From: Acidobacteriota bacterium
Lineage (GTDB): Bacteria; Acidobacteriota; Vicinamibacteria; Vicinamibacterales; Vicinamibacteraceae
Reading direction: 5' to 3'
DNA length: 8,811 bases
NCBI GenBank assembly: GCA_013695405.1
Contig: JACDAO010000241.1
Location: 1 to 8,811 of the forward strand
Shown here: piece by piece, positions 1-5,661 of the stretch
Numbering within the stretch: the stretch's first letter is position 1
Layout of the letters: the number at the start of each line of letters is the position of its first letter
Made by a program: the position numbers and the translations under genes
Notes under the pieces: model-generated
The model's input: only the letters and a program-made list of their open reading frames with translations
Databases searched by the model: none
Told to the model about the DNA's origin: nothing

Positions 1-136
1 GGATGGAGGCCCTCGAGGACCGCGGCAAAACCCATGCGCCCACGCCCGCGTTCACGCTGCCGACGAGCATGGTGGACAGGACCGTGACCTTGACGTGTGA
101 CGCGCGGGCGGCCTGGGCCGAAGCGACATTCGCCAA
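1..136 (-). pseudogene. Metallo-beta-lactamase-fold hydrolase, N-terminal fragment, frameshifted and cut by window edge
   Basis: Read leftward, the minus strand encodes HVKVTVLSTML, then NAGVGAW, and after a one-base shift GFAAVLEG. From memory this resembles the first beta strands of MBL-fold proteins related to 7,8-dihydropterin-6-methyl-4-(beta-D-ribofuranosyl)aminobenzene-5'-phosphate synthase, which carry a VTVLSTML...GIGEWGFAALVE stretch before the metal-binding HxHxDH motif. The metal site would lie beyond the left edge. Inserting one G into the GGG run at minus-strand positions 33-31 joins the two halves in frame. No ATG or ribosome-binding site precedes the segment. The only in-frame start candidate is a TTG at 136-134, and the frame continues upstream into the TGA of the DUF3303 gene. 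An alanine-rich stretch before the homology (about 130-98) could be the tail of a lost signal peptide. I see the motif and the shift; the family call is recognition from memory on a short piece. Confidence 0.4.
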
Positions 137-151
137 AGGAGAGGGCGCTTC

Positions 152-418
152 TCAGGCGCCGAGCACCTTCATCACGTCTTCGTCGTTGTTGACCGGGGTC
201 ACCTCGAACTCGAGGGCATCGGTCCACTCCTGCAGCCACGTGCCGATTGCGACGCCGTCATTGCTCTCGGCGAGCACGAATCCCCGGCCCCCGCCGACGT
301 CGTGCCACCGACCGAGCATGGTGACGCCAGCTCCCGGCCCGCCGCCGGTCTTCTTGAAGCGCTCCTGAACCATGTCGCGATCGTGCGAAGCGAACGAGTA
401 CGAGATCATGAACAGCAT
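152..418 (-). CDS. DUF3303 family small protein
   Basis: This 88-residue protein begins MLFMISYSF and contains ERFKKTGGGP, GVTMLGRWHDVGGGRGF, a central WLQEWTDALEFEVTPV and a short tail ending KVLGA. That order (a MLFMxxY start, a TGGGPP-like loop, GRWH, then a W..EW.D...FEVTPV end) is the pattern of the DUF3303 family, a compact ferredoxin-like fold of unknown biochemical function, usually 85-95 residues. The ATG at 418 is chosen because an AGGGGAGG ribosome-binding site lies six bases upstream. The frame stays open to 526, but that extension is low-complexity and lacks homology. No signal peptide or membrane segment is present, so it should be cytosolic. It lies on the same strand as, and downstream of, the esterase, 166 bases away. 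The family call is fairly secure; function is unknown. Confidence 0.8.
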   Translation of the reverse strand: MLFMISYSFASHDRDMVQERFKKTGGGPGAGVTMLGRWHDVGGGRGFVLAESNDGVAIGTWLQEWTDALEFEVTPVNNDEDVMKVLGA

Positions 419-424
419 GGCCAA

Positions 425-432
425 CCTCCCCT
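425..432 (-). promoter_or_regulatory. Ribosome-binding site deciding the DUF3303 start
   Basis: The minus strand reads AGGGGAGG followed by six bases and ATG at 418. It is one of the two strongest Shine-Dalgarno matches on the minus strand here, and it excludes the longer start at 526. Confidence 0.75.
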
Positions 433-521
433 GAGTGATGCCGACAACGGACTGAGTGGACGCTGCCATCCGACCGCACGGGTGCGCGGGCTGCGTGACG
501 GGTGCTGGTGGACGCCCGTGC

Positions 522-527
522 ATCATA
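522..527 (-). promoter_or_regulatory. Possible -10 element (TATGAT) for the DUF3303 gene
   Basis: The minus strand has TATGAT about 100 bases upstream of the DUF3303 ATG, inside the 166-bp gap after the esterase stop. I see no convincing -35 hexamer at 16-18 bases. The same hexamer occurs upstream of the kinase gene. If used, it would give DUF3303 its own transcript with a leader of roughly 95 bases. The rest of the gap (433-584) shows only a direct repeat of ACGGGTGC at 478-485 and 498-505, with no meaning I can assign. Confidence 0.3.
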
Positions 528-584
528 AACCCGAGGCAGGCAGCGAGGGCCTACGGTACTGACAAGCGCACGCCACCGGCGCCA

Positions 585-1874
585 TCACGCCCGCGGTCGG
601 AGGTGCGTGTCCAACCAGGCGAAGGCATCGTCCTGCATGCGGACGTTGAACTCGTGCGGCACGTCGTAGAACCGGCTCGTGAATCGGTCGGCAAGGCCGG
701 CCCGTGCGTAGACCGCGGCGATCGTGCGCACGGCGGCGTCCATGCCGTCGCGCGAATACAGCGCGTCGCGCGAGCACTGCTGCACCAGCAGCGGCCGCGG
801 CGCGGTGAGGCTCGCGACATCGGGCAGGTCGAGATGCCGATACAGGCCAGGCACGAAATGGACCCACGAGTGCGTGTCGACGTGCCGCTGCAACATCGAT
901 CGGATGGTCGACATGAACCCGACGATGCAGCCAGCGGCGATGCGGGGATCGAGCGCCGAGAGGAAGAGCGACCGCCAGCCGCCGAAGGACACGCCGACGC
1001 AGCCGATGCGTGACTGGTCGACTTCAGGACGCGTGACCAGGTAATCGACCGTTCGCATGTCGTCCCAGGCCACCAGGCCTGGCCAGCTCGTGCCGAGCAC
1101 GGTCAGCGACTTGGCAAGAGTGGACTCCTTCGCACGGCACACCTGGTTGAGCCGTGTCACATCGTCGACGCTGTACGCCGATCGTTCCCAGCCGCTGGCC
1201 AGGTCGGCATCCATCAGCACGCGGCGCTCGCCGAACATGAACGCGTCGATGGTGATCACCACGTAGCCGCGCCTGACCAGCTCGGTGGCCGTCGGCCGGC
1301 GTTCGTAGTTCTCGGCGTGGTAGGCCGTCATCGCCGGATGGTTGTTCCCGAAGTCGATGACCTTCTCCTTGCCGAACAGGAACATGCCGCCATGCGAGTG
1401 CAGATCGACGATCGCCGGGGCGCGCCCGCGCAGACCCTTCGGCACGAAGACGTACGCAGGGACGCGGAACGCCGGAGTCGTGGAGAAGACCACCTTCTCG
1501 CGCACGAAGTCGGGCCCTTCGTAACGATCCACGATCTCGGGCGCGGGGTCGACCGGCGCCGGGCGATAGCCGTAGGCGTTGAGGACCACGCCACGACCGT
1601 GCGTCGAAAACGCGTCGAGTGTCGGGTACCGCCCCGACAGAAGCGACGCCGGGTAGAGCGCCCCGCCGTCGATGCCCCGGAGCTCGGCGAAGTTGGAACC
1701 GAGGTCGGCCTCCGTGCGTGCGACGCCGCGCGCCAGATCCCGAGGCGCGCGGCCAGAAGCGACGCGGGCGGGTTCCTGCGTGCCGTCGACGCGGGGCGCG
1801 AGGGCCGCGAGCGCGGGCACGCCAGCGACCGTGTCGATGAAGCGTCTGCGTGTGACACCGCGAGACCGTGGCAT
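585..1874 (-). CDS. Tat-exported alpha/beta-hydrolase esterase (dienelactone hydrolase / acetylxylan-esterase-like)
   Basis: The 429-residue protein starts MPRSRGVTRRRFIDT, a twin-arginine motif (about residues 9-14) followed by a hydrophobic alanine-rich stretch to about residue 27, so export by the Tat system is likely. The mature part is an alpha/beta-hydrolase: an oxyanion-loop HSHGG at about 160-163, DMRTVDYLVTRPEVD before the nucleophile elbow, GVSFGG at 294-299 with Ser296 as nucleophile, a probable acid Asp370 in CSRDALY, and the catalytic His407 in VPHEFN. Order and spacing fit large bacterial esterases of the dienelactone hydrolase/acetylxylan esterase type, with a long N-terminal cap before the core. 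The substrate cannot be told; ester-bearing carbohydrates are plausible from family membership only. A GTG at 1904 would add ten residues, but the ATG at 1874 puts the twin-arginine motif at the usual distance. No Shine-Dalgarno precedes it; a TATAGT hexamer lies six bases upstream instead. Confidence 0.9.
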   Translation of the reverse strand: MPRSRGVTRRRFIDTVAGVPALAALAPRVDGTQEPARVASGRAPRDLARGVARTEADLGSNFAELRGIDGGALYPASLLSGRYPTLDAFSTHGRGVVLNAYGYRPAPVDPAPEIVDRYEGPDFVREKVVFSTTPAFRVPAYVFVPKGLRGRAPAIVDLHSHGGMFLFGKEKVIDFGNNHPAMTAYHAENYERRPTATELVRRGYVVITIDAFMFGERRVLMDADLASGWERSAYSVDDVTRLNQVCRAKESTLAKSLTVLGTSWPGLVAWDDMRTVDYLVTRPEVDQSRIGCVGVSFGGWRSLFLSALDPRIAAGCIVGFMSTIRSMLQRHVDTHSWVHFVPGLYRHLDLPDVASLTAPRPLLVQQCSRDALYSRDGMDAAVRTIAAVYARAGLADRFTSRFYDVPHEFNVRMQDDAFAWLDTHLRPRA

Positions 1875-1880
1875 GGCAGG

Positions 1881-1886
1881 ACTATA
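1881..1886 (-). promoter_or_regulatory. Possible -10 element (TATAGT) placing transcription at the esterase start codon
   Basis: The minus strand reads TATAGT, six bases (CCTGCC), then ATG at 1874. A sigma-70-type -10 hexamer at this distance would start transcription at or next to the A of the ATG, giving a leaderless message. That agrees with the lack of a Shine-Dalgarno sequence. The nearest -35-like match, TTGCCC, is about 20 bases upstream, which is too far for a good promoter, so the call is tentative. Confidence 0.4.
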
Positions 1887-1903
1887 GCCGCACTCGATCG
1901 GCA

Positions 1904-2119
1904 CACGGGCAAGGCATTCACGCCTTCGTACCCGCTCTGATCGACATCGCGCGTCGCGCGGGCGTCTCCGCCTTCATCGGCGATGGTGCCAACCGCTGGC
2001 CCGCGGTGCATCGGCTGGACACCACGCGGCTCTTTCGACGAGCGCTCGAGCACGCGTCGCCAGGAGCGCGGCTGCATGGGGTCGCCGAGGAAGGCGTGAC
2101 GCTGCGGGCAATCGCAGAG
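1904..2119 (+). pseudogene. Internal fragment of an SDR / NAD-dependent epimerase-family oxidoreductase
   Basis: The plus strand encodes about 72 residues including HAFVPALIDIARRAGVSAF, GDGANRWPAVHRLD, TTRLFRRALEHA and ARLHGVAEEGVTLRAIAE. This is very like the middle-to-late part of extended SDR proteins (NAD(P)-dependent epimerase/dehydratase-like, about 290 residues), where G-H-G-FVP is followed by GDGxNRWPAVHxxD and then GVAxEGVxxRxIAE. The N-terminal Rossmann half with GxxGxxG and the Yxxx K site is absent: the sequence to the left is the esterase 5' end on the other strand. The usual C-terminal end (a FGW segment and LGWxP) is not recognisable after 2119. No start codon or ribosome-binding site belongs to it. 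It is a relic whose left break lies only 30 bases from the esterase ATG. The family call is confident; inactivity follows from the missing cofactor domain. Confidence 0.75.
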
Positions 2120-2177
2120 CTCTGGCTGTTCTGGTTGAAGGTCGACGCCTCCACGCAGGTCGGCGCCGCGTCGTGTG

Positions 2178-2525
2178 CTAACGCTTCCTGCCACGCGAGC
2201 GGGGCTGGGCGTTACGTCCAACGCGCAGCTGCCACGCGGTCTTCACGGCGCCAGCCACGACATCCCGACTGGCCTTCGACAGCCGAAGATGCGTCACGCC
2301 CATCCGTCCCCAGCCACCGGCGACCGGCAGGAACACCTCCGGCGCATCAGCCACGAACTCTGCCTGGATCTCGGGGGTGAGCATCAGATTGCCAAAACCC
2401 TCGTTGACCGACGCGAGCGTGGCGAAGATGCGTCCGCCGACCCTGAAGTCCACCGCGCCCATGTGGGAGCCCTCCTCCGCGCCGTCGAAGCTCAGGGCAA
2501 TCTCCCGGAAATCCGATGCGGTCAT
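2178..2525 (-). CDS. MmcQ/YjbR-like protein
   Basis: This 115-residue protein begins MTASDFREIALSFDGAEEG, followed by HMGAVDFRVGGRIFATL, LMLTPEIQAEFVA, GRMGVTHLRLS and a last helix VVAGAVKTAWQLRV, ending in a basic tail (QPRSRGRKR). The order (N-terminal helix ending in xxPxxxE-like SFDGAEEGSH, an FRVxGRIFATL hairpin, a GWTxxRL-like strand and a terminal AW helix) is that of the MmcQ/YjbR family (CyaY-like fold). These are small cytosolic proteins sometimes described as DNA-binding, but without an established role. The start at 2525 is chosen because homology begins there and the ATG overlaps the stop of an upstream small frame (ATGA), which suggests translational coupling. The only Shine-Dalgarno-like sequence, AAGGTG, lies 14 bases upstream and is weak. 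The frame is intact, unlike its flanking relics. Confidence 0.85.
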   Translation of the reverse strand: MTASDFREIALSFDGAEEGSHMGAVDFRVGGRIFATLASVNEGFGNLMLTPEIQAEFVADAPEVFLPVAGGWGRMGVTHLRLSKASRDVVAGAVKTAWQLRVGRNAQPRSRGRKR

Positions 2526-2620
2526 GGCTGACGGCCAGGCACCTTGGGCCGCAGCACGGCTTCGCGCCCGACCAGATGGAGCAGCACGATCAACAAGGCA
2601 AACGGAATCATCGAGAACAT
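2522..2620 (-). CDS. Predicted 32-residue single-pass membrane peptide, overlapping the MmcQ-like gene
   Basis: The minus strand carries a short frame starting MFSMIPFALLIVLLHLVG and ending KVPGRQP. Residues 2-18 form one uninterrupted hydrophobic segment followed by basic residues, as in a small transmembrane peptide or uncleaved anchor. Its TGA shares bases with the ATG of the MmcQ/YjbR-like gene (ATGA), an arrangement common in translationally coupled pairs. An extended -10-like TGGTAGAAT lies just upstream. I do not recognise a family, and no clear ribosome-binding site is visible. It could instead be the residue of a longer lost gene, or chance, but the overlap, the hydrophobic core and the upstream hexamer coinciding raise it above noise. 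Confidence 0.4.
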   Translation of the reverse strand: MFSMIPFALLIVLLHLVGREAVLRPKVPGRQP

Positions 2621-2628
2621 CGGGCCTG

Positions 2629-2637
2629 ATTCTACCA
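2629..2637 (-). promoter_or_regulatory. Possible extended -10 promoter (TGGTAGAAT) for the small peptide and MmcQ-like gene
   Basis: The minus strand reads TGGTAGAAT and then eight bases before the ATG at 2620. It matches the TGnTANNNT extended -10 form, and transcription would begin at or very near the ATG. No -35 match is seen, which extended -10 promoters may not need. Confidence 0.35.
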
Positions 2638-2647
2638 GCGCGCCTGA

Positions 2648-2952
2648 GTTGGCCCTCTGGGTGCGCTGTGCGCCGTCGATCATCTGCCACTGGCGGCGGT
2701 GTTGCTCGAGGCCGGCGCCAACCTGCGACCGGAGCACCATCTGCTGCTGCACCGGCCCGCCGAAAGCGGCGACGCGCGCGTCATCGAGACGATGGTGGCG
2801 TGCGGCTTCGACTCGAACGCGCCCGACAAGGACACGTGACGCCACTCCATCGAGCGGCGGTGGCCGGCCACCCGGAGGCCGCGCGTGTGTCGCTCGCGTC
2901 TGGCGCGGACATCAACGCGCTCGACGGCCTCGCGGCCACGACCCTGGTCGCA
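2648..2952 (+). pseudogene. Ankyrin-repeat protein remnant with an internal frameshift
   Basis: From 2648 the plus strand encodes LAAVLLEAGANLRPEHHLLL, then AESGDARVIETMVACGFDSN and APDKD, before a TGA at 2837-2839. One frame over, from 2836, it continues VTPLHRAAVAGHPEAARVSL and ASGADINALDG. Together these form two or more ankyrin repeats (xTPLHxAAxxGHxxxVxxLLxxGAdvNa). The break falls exactly between DKD and TPLH, where an intact repeat would read DKDGxTPLH. A one-base deletion (or two-base insertion) near 2834 explains it. No start codon or ribosome-binding site is apparent, and an in-frame TGA sits at 2645. After about 2952 the repeat pattern is lost. Ankyrin repeats mediate protein binding, but this copy cannot make an intact repeat protein. 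Some repeat positions are atypical (VSLASGAD for VLLxxGAD), suggesting drift as well as the shift. Confidence 0.65.
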
Positions 2953-3316
2953 CGAGGAGGCGGCGGCCCACGTGAGGGTGTCCGACTGCCGCTGACGCAT
3001 ACGTGAGATGAGGTGGGCGCGAGGGCCATGCGCGTCGCCCGACACGTGGACAGGCGCCATTGAACGACTCGGGCTGCTGATTGGCAGCCCGGTGCACGCC
3101 GCCACCGAGTTCACCCTAAGCGGCCGGTGGGTCGGTGGCTTCGTCAACCGCCGGCTGGCCGGGTTCGTCGCCGGCTACTTCGAGGCGCGCACCTCCTGGG
3201 TGTGTGAGCGGTCTCGCGCAGCCGCAACCGAAACGGCGAGCATGAGTCGACTCGCGCACGGTGTGGACACGGTCGATCGCCTCGCGCCTCTGCGCGAGCC
3301 ACCAGACTAGTCGATG
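2953..3316 (+). other. No recognisable gene; weakly coding-like stretch
   Basis: This stretch contains no gene I recognise. One plus-strand frame is open from 3008 to the TAG at 3308 and has a coding-like G/C third-position bias between about 3090 and 3195, encoding FVNRRLAGFVAGYFEART among other residues. It has no ribosome-binding site, and I cannot match it to a family. It may be the decayed tail of the ankyrin gene, part of another lost gene, or chance openness in GC-rich DNA. The opposite strand shows nothing better. Confidence 0.3.
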
Positions 3317-3334
3317 ATGTGGATCACGCCACAT
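3317..3334. promoter_or_regulatory. 18-bp inverted repeat upstream of the NTF2-like gene
   Basis: ATGTGG and CCACAT form perfect six-base arms around ATCACG, centred about 78 bases upstream of the ATG at 3404. The size and position would suit a dimeric repressor site or a small hairpin. No regulator gene is nearby, and such a dyad can arise by chance. Confidence 0.25.
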
Positions 3335-3403
3335 GCCTGGTCAGCGCCGGGCTACGGCCAGCAGGCACGTACCGAGCGTCTTTCCGAAAAAGGAGCAGAA
3401 CAC

Positions 3404-3907
3404 ATGCGACACCTGATTCTTGGCGCGATGCTGTGCGCAGGCCTCGGCATCGGCTCGCCGGCGCAGGCACAAGCGGTCGATCCGCAGTTGACCTCGCCGA
3501 TCACCACCTTCCTTGCCGCCTTCAACAAGGGGGATATTGCGGCAGCCGCCGCGACACATGCGGCAGGCGCTGATCTCGTGATCATCGACGAGGTCTCGCC
3601 CTACATGTGGCGCGGGGCGAAGGCTTTCATGTCCTGGGTCGCCGACCTGGAACGCAACGACAAGGCGCGCGGCATCACCGATCAGAAAGTGACCCTCGCT
3701 GCGGTGACGCGGGTGGAGACCGACGGTGCGTGGGCGTACGTCGTGGTGCCGTCCGACTACACCTTCAAGGAGAAGGGCGTGCCGATGCGCGAACGCGCGC
3801 AGATGACGTTTGCCTTGAAGAAGGAGACATCGGGCTGGTCGATCCACGGGTGGACGTGGACCGGCCCGAGGGCGCAGAAGGCGTCGGGCGCGGCCGCCGC
3901 GAAGTAG
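3404..3907 (+). CDS. Secreted NTF2/SnoaL-like protein
   Basis: The 167-residue protein opens MRHLILGAMLCAGLGIG and SPAQAQA, a Sec signal peptide with probable cleavage near AQA at about residues 21-24. The mature part has a first helix PITTFLAAFNKGDIAAAAAT, then DLVIIDEVSPYMWRGAKAFM, LERNDKARGITDQKVTLAAV, WAYVVVPSDYTFKEKGVP, ERAQMTFALKKETSGWSIHG and WTWTG. This is the cone-shaped NTF2/SnoaL-like layout: an xFxxAFNxGD helix, a xxxDE...W.G segment and a four-stranded sheet ending in GWxIHGWTWT. These are periplasmic or secreted proteins with varied, usually unassigned, ligand-binding or enzymatic roles. The start at 3404 is fixed by AAGGAG eight bases upstream and by the signal peptide. An in-frame ATG at 3314 would bury the signal and is rejected. 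The tail ASGAAAAK is low-complexity. It converges on the GNAT gene. Family confident, ligand unknown. Confidence 0.85.
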   Translation: MRHLILGAMLCAGLGIGSPAQAQAVDPQLTSPITTFLAAFNKGDIAAAAATHAAGADLVIIDEVSPYMWRGAKAFMSWVADLERNDKARGITDQKVTLAAVTRVETDGAWAYVVVPSDYTFKEKGVPMRERAQMTFALKKETSGWSIHGWTWTGPRAQKASGAAAAK

Positions 3908-3920
3908 GTCGCCGGGCGAC
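3908..3920 (+). other. Small hairpin just after the NTF2-like stop
   Basis: GTCGC, CGG, GCGAC: a five-base-pair stem with a three-base loop beginning directly after the TAG. It may help termination or protect the 3' end together with the larger stem at 3930-3970. Confidence 0.25.
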
Positions 3921-3929
3921 TACGGTGGG

Positions 3930-3970
3930 ACCGCAACGGGCGTGACCGGCCAGGTCACGCCCGTTGCCGT
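3930..3970. terminator. Long stem-loop between convergent genes, probable bidirectional terminator
   Basis: GCAACGGGCGTGACC (3933-3947) pairs perfectly over 15 bases with GGTCACGCCCGTTGC (3953-3967) around a five-base loop GGCCA. Two more pairs (3930-3931 with 3969-3970) follow one C-C mismatch. The structure fills the gap between the two stop codons and ends two bases before the GNAT stop. No T-run follows on either strand, so it is not a textbook intrinsic terminator. Symmetry and position nonetheless favour a shared 3'-end structure for both genes. Confidence 0.6.
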
Positions 3971-3971
3971 G

Positions 3972-4781
3972 TCAGTGCTCGCCGAGCAACGCGCTGTCCA
4001 TGTACAGGGTGTGCGTCGAAATCGACGCGTATCCCATGCGCTCGTACACCGGGCGGCCGGCATCGGTGGCATGCAGCACCGTGGGGAGCTCGCCGTATGT
4101 CGTGGCCGCGACGTCCAGCGCATGCCGCATCACCGCGTCGGCATAGCCGCGCCGCCGGTGAGCGGGGTGGGTCGCGACCAGCGCGACATAGCGGCATCCG
4201 TCCACGATCAGCACCGCCGCGCTGCTGGCCGGCGCGCCGCCGACCCTGCCCAGTACCGCGACCTGGTCGTGCCAGAAGGCCTGCCGGCCCAGCACGATCT
4301 TGGCGGCATCGAGATCCATCTCATAGGCCGCGGAGTTGACGTCCAGGACCGCCGCACAGCCCTCGTCGTCGTCTGGCACCGCGATCTGCAGGCCGGCCGG
4401 CGTGCCGGTCACGGGCACGACCTGCGTGGCGAACATGCCGGTCAATGGCAGCGCCGGCGCCAGTCCACACCCGGCGAGAATCGCCGGCGCGTCGACGCCG
4501 GGGTCGAGTGCCTCGTGCGTCAGCACGAAGAACCACGGCACCTCCTTGTCGGCCGCCCATGCGCGGGCCTCGTCACCGAACGACCGCAACGCGGTCGCCG
4601 AGATCGACGGCCGCGTCAGGACGGCGACGTTGAAGAAGGCGACCGGAAGGCCGCTGAAGATGTAGTCGATGCCGTCCTCGGCCAACACTTGCTTGCGGGG
4701 GGAGTCGCGGCACATGAGACGCCACGCCTCCCGCATCTGTCGAACGCTCAGGTCGACACCGTCGTCGACGGGCCTGATCAT
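3972..4781 (-). CDS. GNAT-family N-acetyltransferase
   Basis: The 269-residue protein has a long N-terminal part and a C-terminal GNAT core. The acetyl-CoA-binding motif A is clear at about residues 200-214: ALVATHPAHRRRGYA, the xxVxPxxRxxGxG/A signature that cradles the pyrophosphate of CoA. Motif B follows at about 237-251, HATDAGRPVYERMGY, the usual helix, Tyr and MGF/Y end. The first half (with FSGLPVAFFNVAVL and VPWFFVLTHEALDPG) resembles the degenerate first lobe of double-GNAT proteins. I infer one catalytic and one structural lobe. The substrate cannot be read from sequence. The start at 4781 is preferred over the in-frame ATG at 4796 because AAGGGGG lies five bases upstream of it; the longer form has no ribosome-binding site. 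It follows the TPR gene on the same strand with a 56-base gap, so the two may be co-transcribed. It converges on the NTF2-like gene across a stem-loop. Confidence 0.85.
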   Translation of the reverse strand: MIRPVDDGVDLSVRQMREAWRLMCRDSPRKQVLAEDGIDYIFSGLPVAFFNVAVLTRPSISATALRSFGDEARAWAADKEVPWFFVLTHEALDPGVDAPAILAGCGLAPALPLTGMFATQVVPVTGTPAGLQIAVPDDDEGCAAVLDVNSAAYEMDLDAAKIVLGRQAFWHDQVAVLGRVGGAPASSAAVLIVDGCRYVALVATHPAHRRRGYADAVMRHALDVAATTYGELPTVLHATDAGRPVYERMGYASISTHTLYMDSALLGEH

Positions 4782-4837
4782 CGGCTCCCCCTTCATGCGA
4801 ACGGCTGCGGTTCACACGCGTCGCGTCGGTGCTCGGA

Positions 4838-5655
4838 CTACCTGGCCGCCGGCGCGAGCCGCGAGCGCATCACGAGGTGCAACGGGTCGCGGCCATAGTG
4901 CTTCAACAGCTGGTCGCGCGCAATCGCGGCACCGGCCGTGTCGCCGGCCTTTTCCGCCGTGACGACGCCCTGCCACTTGCACAGCTCGTCCTCGTTCGAG
5001 CACTGGTCGAAGTGCGCGCGGGCCGCCGCGGCATCGCCCTTGGTGACGGCGAGCATGCCACGGCCGTAGTGCATCGCCGACTGCGCGAGCGGAGCGTCGG
5101 GACTCGCCGCCGCGCCCTCGTCGAGCGCCGCCGACGTCTTCGTCATCGCCGCCACGTCACGCATCCCGCTTTCGGCAGCGGCTCTCGCGACCAACGCCTG
5201 GCGCCGCAGATTGCGCGCGAGTCCGGAGGTGACGTGCCCGCCGTCGGCGGTGGCCAGTGCCGCCGCGATCGGCACGAGTGCCTCGCGATGGCGCCCGGCG
5301 TCGACCAGCACGAACGCCACGGTGGACGGGTCGGCACCGGCGGTCTTCTCGATCGCGTCGAGGATGCCGAGCGCGCCCTTGGCGTCGCGCTGCGACACCG
5401 CCACCGCCGCCAGTTCATCGTCCACCTGGAGCTTGTCTGTGGTCTGGGTCGCGGCGGTCCTGGCGGCGGCCAACGCCTCTCGACCACCCTTCACGTTGCC
5501 GGCGTAGAACCGCGCGAGGCGAGGCCCTGATGGGCGGTCCAAAACTGCGGCGACAACGCCAGGGCCTTCTTGAACGCGGCTTCGGCTTCGGGGAAGCGGC
5601 CTCCCCGCGCGCATACCGTGGCCTCCAACTGGCGCCGGCCGCTCTCGCCGGCCAT
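4838..5655 (-). pseudogene. TPR-repeat protein, frame broken by a 5-bp tandem duplication
   Basis: Translation from the ATG at 5655 gives MAGESGRRQLEATVCARGGR, then FPEAEAAFKKALALSP and QFWTAHQGLA, a classical TPR helix pair, but this frame stops at 5491. The next frame continues ARFYAGNVKGGREALAAART to the TAG at 4838, with further helical repeats such as KGALGILDAIEKTAG, DAGRHREALVPIAAAL, LAVTKGDAAAARAHFDQCSN and EKAGDTAGAAIARDQLLKHY. Deleting one copy of the CGAGG repeat at 5515-5524 restores HQGLARFYAGN in a single frame, giving a protein of about 270 residues. TPR proteins are interaction scaffolds; no catalytic domain is visible. The start is well supported by AAGGAGG six bases upstream, and no signal peptide is evident. 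It is divergent from the TPR kinase and just upstream of the GNAT gene. As written it cannot make the full protein; an assembly error is an equal possibility. Confidence 0.65.
5515..5524. repeat. Tandem CGAGG duplication at the TPR frameshift
   Basis: Two adjacent copies of CGAGG (CCTCG on the coding strand). Removing exactly one copy joins the two TPR reading frames with a natural sequence across the joint, so the duplication is the likely lesion. Confidence 0.6.
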
Positions 5656-5661
5656 GTCATG

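Noticed and set aside
419..526. Extended N-terminus of the DUF3303 protein from 526
   Set aside because: The family start MLFM and an AGGGGAGG site fix the ATG at 418.
1328..2221. A 297-codon minus-strand frame overlapping the esterase and the SDR relic
   Set aside because: The product is Arg/Ser/Thr-rich and lacks domains, and it lies in a different frame of the well-supported esterase.
3314..3403. Extended N-terminus of the NTF2-like protein from the ATG at 3314
   Set aside because: The signal peptide and the AAGGAG site both place the start at 3404; the extension has no homology.
3942..4898. A 318-codon plus-strand frame opposite the GNAT gene
   Set aside because: It is the complement of the GNAT gene, with a composition dominated by Arg, His and Val and no recognisable motif. 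The GNAT frame has clear acetyl-CoA motifs.
4829..5530. A 233-codon plus-strand frame opposite the TPR gene
   Set aside because: It shadows the TPR helices on the other strand, with no domain and no ribosome-binding site.
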